Source of the DNA: an uncultured Oscillospiraceae bacterium
GTDB taxonomy: Bacteria; Bacillota; Clostridia; Oscillospirales; Acutalibacteraceae
Length of the DNA stretch: 9,111 nt
Direction: 5' to 3'
Assembly: GCA_900553255.1 (NCBI GenBank)
Contig: USCI01000088.1
Location: 1-9,111 of the forward strand
The position numbers and the translations under genes were made by a program. Under the pieces are notes generated by a model that was given only the letters and a program-made list of their open reading frames with translations, did no database searches and had not been told where the DNA came from. This document shows positions 7,015 to 9,111 of the stretch, in pieces (within the stretch, counting starts at the first letter, position 1; each line of letters opens with the position of its first letter).

Positions 7015-7041
7015 TTTCGGGCATTTACGAATTGCCCGAAA
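7015..7041. promoter_or_regulatory. Inverted repeat over the ABC-F promoter; candidate operator
   Basis: Perfect 9-bp arms TTTCGGGCA (7015-7023) and TGCCCGAAA (7033-7041) are separated by 9 bp. The likely -35 TTTACG (7024-7029) lies in the centre, and the right arm ends 5 bp before the -10. This is the classic position of a repressor operator. No T-tract follows on either strand, so a terminator is unlikely. Confidence 0.4.
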
Positions 7042-7052
7042 TGGTGTATACT
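7024..7052 (+). promoter_or_regulatory. Likely promoter of the ABC-F gene
   Basis: TTTACG (7024-7029, 4 of 6 matches to the sigma-A -35) and TATACT (7047-7052, 5 of 6) are separated by exactly 17 bp. The expected start near 7059 gives a leader of about 42 nt. Confidence 0.6.
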
Positions 7053-7053
7053 A

Positions 7054-7080
7054 GGTTCGGCCGCCGTGTTGCGGCGAACC
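7054..7080. repeat. Inverted repeat at the ABC-F transcript start
   Basis: GGTTCG-CCGC and GCGG-CGAACC pair over 10 bp with one bulged G at 7060 and a 6-nt loop. The expected transcript start falls inside the left arm, so a DNA operator is as likely as an RNA hairpin; only about half the left arm would be transcribed from the predicted promoter. Confidence 0.35.
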
Positions 7081-7101
7081 ATAGGAAAGGCAGAATCCAC
7101 T

Positions 7102-9015
7102 ATGACCATTCTTTCTGTCCATAAGCTGGAGAAAAATTTCGGCGAACGCTGTTTATTCCGCGATATTACCTTTGATGTCGGCGACCGTGACAAACTCGGT
7201 CTTGTCGGCGATAATGGCTGCGGCAAAACCACTCTTTTCCGTATGATTACCGGCGAAATGCCCCACGATGCCGGAGAAGTCGTGCGCACCAAAGATACCC
7301 GCATCGGATATATGGAACAGCATGCCTGTTCGGACGCTTCCCGTACGCTCTGGGACGAGGTGGAAAGCGTTTTCGCACCGCTGATTGCGATGGAAAACGA
7401 ATTGACGGAAATCAATCATCGGCTCAGCATGGCTGCGGATACCGACCTGGCGCTTATTGAGCGTCAGCACCAGCTGCAGGAGCGTTTTGAAGCGGACGGC
7501 GGTCTGTACTATAAAAACCGTGTACGGTCAACGCTGATCGGCCTGGGATTTGACGAAGCGGCCTTTACACAGCCGGTTTCCACCCTGAGCGGCGGACAGC
7601 GTTCCAAGGCCGCTATGGGACGTCTGCTGCTCTCGGATGCCAACGTACTTCTGCTGGATGAGCCGACCAACCACCTGGATATCACTTCGGTGGAATGGCT
7701 CGAGGAATTTCTTCGAGCCTATTCCGGAGCTGCCGTTATCATCTCCCATGACCGTTATTTTCTCGACCGCGTTACCAACCGCACAATCGAACTGAATCAT
7801 GGACGGCTTTATATGACAAACGGCAATTACTCTCAGCACAAGGAAACGCGCGCGCACGACCAGGAGGTTGCCGAAAAGCATTATAAAACCGCCATGCGGG
7901 ATATTCAGCATGTGGAGAACAGCATTGCACAGCTCAAGCAGTTTAACCGGGAAAAGAGCATTCGGGCCGCCGAAAGCAAGGAAAAGATGCTCGAACGCAT
8001 GAAGGCGCAGCTGGAAACCCCTGAAGCGATGCAGGAGACGATTCATTTTGATTTCCGCGCTGCTGTAACGAGCGGTAACGAGGTGCTGAATGCAGAAGGG
8101 CTGACCATGGGCTTCGGGAGCAGACAGTTGTTCCGAAATGCCACGTTTTCCATCCGGCGCGGTGAGCGTGTTTTTCTGCTCGGGCCAAATGGCTGCGGCA
8201 AAACCACGATGCTGAAGATCATCCACGGTCAGCTTTCTCCCCTGCATGGTACGGTGCGGCTCGGGGCAAAGGTGTCCATTGGATATTATGACCAGACCCA
8301 GGCCGGTCTGGACAATCGCAAAACCGTGATCGAAACCGTTTGGGACCGTTATCCCGCCCTGACCCAAACCGAGCTGCGCAATGCGTTGGCTGCCTTTCTC
8401 TTTCGCGGCGAGGATGTTTTCCGTCCGGTCTCCCTGCTCAGCGGCGGCGAGCGCGCCCGCCTTCTCCTGCTGCAGCTGATGCTGGCCCGCGACAACCTCC
8501 TTCTTCTGGACGAACCGACTAACCACCTGGATATCGCCTCCTGCGAAGCGCTGGAGGAAGCGCTGTCCGGTTACGACGGCACCATTTTTATTGTGTCGCA
8601 CGACCGTTATTTCATCAACCGGATGGCCGACAAGGTGATTCGCTTAACAGAAGACGGCTGTCAGGTATTTCCCGGGAATTACGACAACTATCTGGAAAAA
8701 TTTCATGAGCAGTCCGCACCGGTCCAGACAGAACAGGCACCGCAAAAAGAAAATTCGTATAAGCTGCGCAAAGAGCAGGAGTCCAACAAACGCAGGCTTC
8801 TTGGCCGGATTCGCCGCTGCGAAGAGGCCATCAGCGCTGCTGAGGCGGAGGTAGAACAGCTGCGGCAGCAGCTGGAACAGGACGACGTCATGGCGGATTA
8901 CAGCCGCGTGCTGGAGCTTACCGCGCAGATGGATGAGAAAAACCGCTCGATCGAACAACTGATGAACGAATGGGAAGTCCTGCAGCAGGAAGCGGAAGAC
9001 ATGGGAATCGTGTAA
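7102..9015 (+). CDS. ABC-F family ATPase, YdiF-like
   Basis: This 637-residue soluble protein has two ABC ATPase domains and no membrane segments, as in ABC-F proteins that bind the ribosomal E site and help stalled or specialised translation. Domain 1 has Walker A GDNGCGKTT (36-44), signature LSGGQ (162-166), Walker B LLLDEPTNHLD (183-193) and switch His216. The interdomain linker spans about 225-315 and is rich in Lys, Arg and Glu. Domain 2 has GPNGCGKTT (361-369), LSGGE (446-450), LLLLDEPTNHLD ending at 476 and His500. Both Walker B glutamates (187, 471) are present. A charged C-terminal coiled coil (about 550-632) and the total length match Bacillus YdiF best, rather than the shorter antibiotic-resistance ABC-Fs; this is from memory. 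The ATG at 7102 is preceded by AGGAAAGG at 11 nt; the upstream in-frame TTG at 7066 lies in a hairpin and lacks a ribosome binding site. It is transcribed alone. The family is certain, the subfamily likely. Confidence 0.93.
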   Translation: MTILSVHKLEKNFGERCLFRDITFDVGDRDKLGLVGDNGCGKTTLFRMITGEMPHDAGEVVRTKDTRIGYMEQHACSDASRTLWDEVESVFAPLIAMENELTEINHRLSMAADTDLALIERQHQLQERFEADGGLYYKNRVRSTLIGLGFDEAAFTQPVSTLSGGQRSKAAMGRLLLSDANVLLLDEPTNHLDITSVEWLEEFLRAYSGAAVIISHDRYFLDRVTNRTIELNHGRLYMTNGNYSQHKETRAHDQEVAEKHYKTAMRDIQHVENSIAQLKQFNREKSIRAAESKEKMLERMKAQLETPEAMQETIHFDFRAAVTSGNEVLNAEGLTMGFGSRQLFRNATFSIRRGERVFLLGPNGCGKTTMLKIIHGQLSPLHGTVRLGAKVSIGYYDQTQAGLDNRKTVIETVWDRYPALTQTELRNALAAFLFRGEDVFRPVSLLSGGERARLLLLQLMLARDNLLLLDEPTNHLDIASCEALEEALSGYDGTIFIVSHDRYFINRMADKVIRLTEDGCQVFPGNYDNYLEKFHEQSAPVQTEQAPQKENSYKLRKEQESNKRRLLGRIRRCEEAISAAEAEVEQLRQQLEQDDVMADYSRVLELTAQMDEKNRSIEQLMNEWEVLQQEAEDMGIV

Positions 9016-9062
9016 AAAAGCACCGGAAGCCTAACGGCTTCCGGTGCTTTTTTACACGATTC
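9005..9062 (+). terminator. Terminator within a 27-bp perfect inverted repeat
   Basis: Positions 9005-9031 pair perfectly with 9036-9062 around the loop TAAC. The core, AGCACCGGAAGCC/GGCTTCCGGTGCT flanked by A6 and T6, is a standard bidirectional terminator. Pairing then continues outward for nine more bases, through the stop codon and into the last codons of the ABC-F gene (GGA ATC GTG TAA). Confidence 0.9.
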
Positions 9063-9074
9063 AGCCTGTCAAAG

Positions 9075-9098
9075 AAGTCGCCAAAAGGCGGCTTTTTT
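9075..9098 (+). terminator. Second small terminator
   Basis: AAGTCGCC pairs with GGCGGCTT around AAAA (8 bp with one G-U pair on the plus strand) and runs into T6 (9093-9098). It probably backs up the preceding terminator on the plus strand. Confidence 0.6.
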
Positions 9099-9106
9099 GG
9101 TATAAT
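9098..9106 (+). promoter_or_regulatory. Extended -10 promoter of an off-window gene
   Basis: TGGTATAAT is a perfect extended -10 (TATAAT at 9101-9106) directly after the T-run of the small terminator. No clear -35 is present at 17 bp. The gene it would serve lies beyond the right edge. Confidence 0.5.
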
Positions 9107-9111
9107 GGAGA

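Noticed and set aside
7066..7101. Upstream TTG start for the ABC-F gene
   Set aside because: The extra 12 residues are not family-like, the codon lies in a hairpin loop, and the ATG at 7102 has a Shine-Dalgarno and a normal ABC-F N-terminus.
7102..9015. Antibiotic-resistance ABC-F (Msr/Vga/Lsa/OptrA type)
   Set aside because: The length, C-terminal coiled coil and overall sequence fit the housekeeping YdiF-like group, and there is no long attenuation leader. Sequence alone cannot exclude a resistance effect.
1..9111. CRISPR array, prophage, toxin-antitoxin or defence island
   Set aside because: No regularly spaced direct repeats, integrase, phage genes or paired small genes were seen.

Overview
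The window looks like an ordinary chromosomal segment of a moderately GC-rich clostridial Firmicute, most likely an Oscillospirales/Ruminococcaceae-type gut bacterium. This rests on the long single-chain clostridial-type PurL, an AraB/AraD pair of the kind common in Clostridia, a YdiF-like ABC-F protein, strong GGAGG ribosome binding sites and many compact intrinsic terminators. The taxon is inferred from protein style, not from a marker gene.

Layout from left to right. Positions 1-46 hold a short hairpin pair with a T-tail; it may be the end of an IS200/IS605-type element or the terminator of an off-window gene. On the minus strand, transcribed right to left, come purL (2578-6348), then araB (801-2467) and araD (91-780). 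purL has its own extended -10 promoter and a strong terminator at 2518-2565. araB and araD form a two-gene operon with 20 bp between them, whose likely promoter is squeezed against the purL terminator; the operon ends at a 15-bp stem at 51-88. Further right, also on the minus strand, is a 60-codon small gene (6507-6689) with a near-perfect Shine-Dalgarno sequence, an extended -10 promoter and its own terminator. Positions 6746-7023 contain no convincing gene but are unusually rich in inverted repeats. On the plus strand, an ABC-F ATPase (7102-9015) is read from a promoter flanked by two inverted repeats and ends at a 27-bp perfect inverted repeat. A further small terminator and an extended -10 promoter for an off-window gene close the window.

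Functionally, AraB and AraD are the second and third steps of L-arabinose catabolism (L-ribulose to L-ribulose 5-phosphate to D-xylulose 5-phosphate). The isomerase AraA, a transporter and a regulator are not in the window. PurL makes FGAM in de novo purine synthesis. The ABC-F protein is expected to act on ribosomes. These are three independent units rather than one system.

The points most worth checking are a single-base frameshift in araB at an A5 run near codon 48, the unrecognised small gene, and the structured gene-free stretch beside it. I found no CRISPR array, tRNA, rRNA, recognisable riboswitch, toxin-antitoxin pair or defence system.
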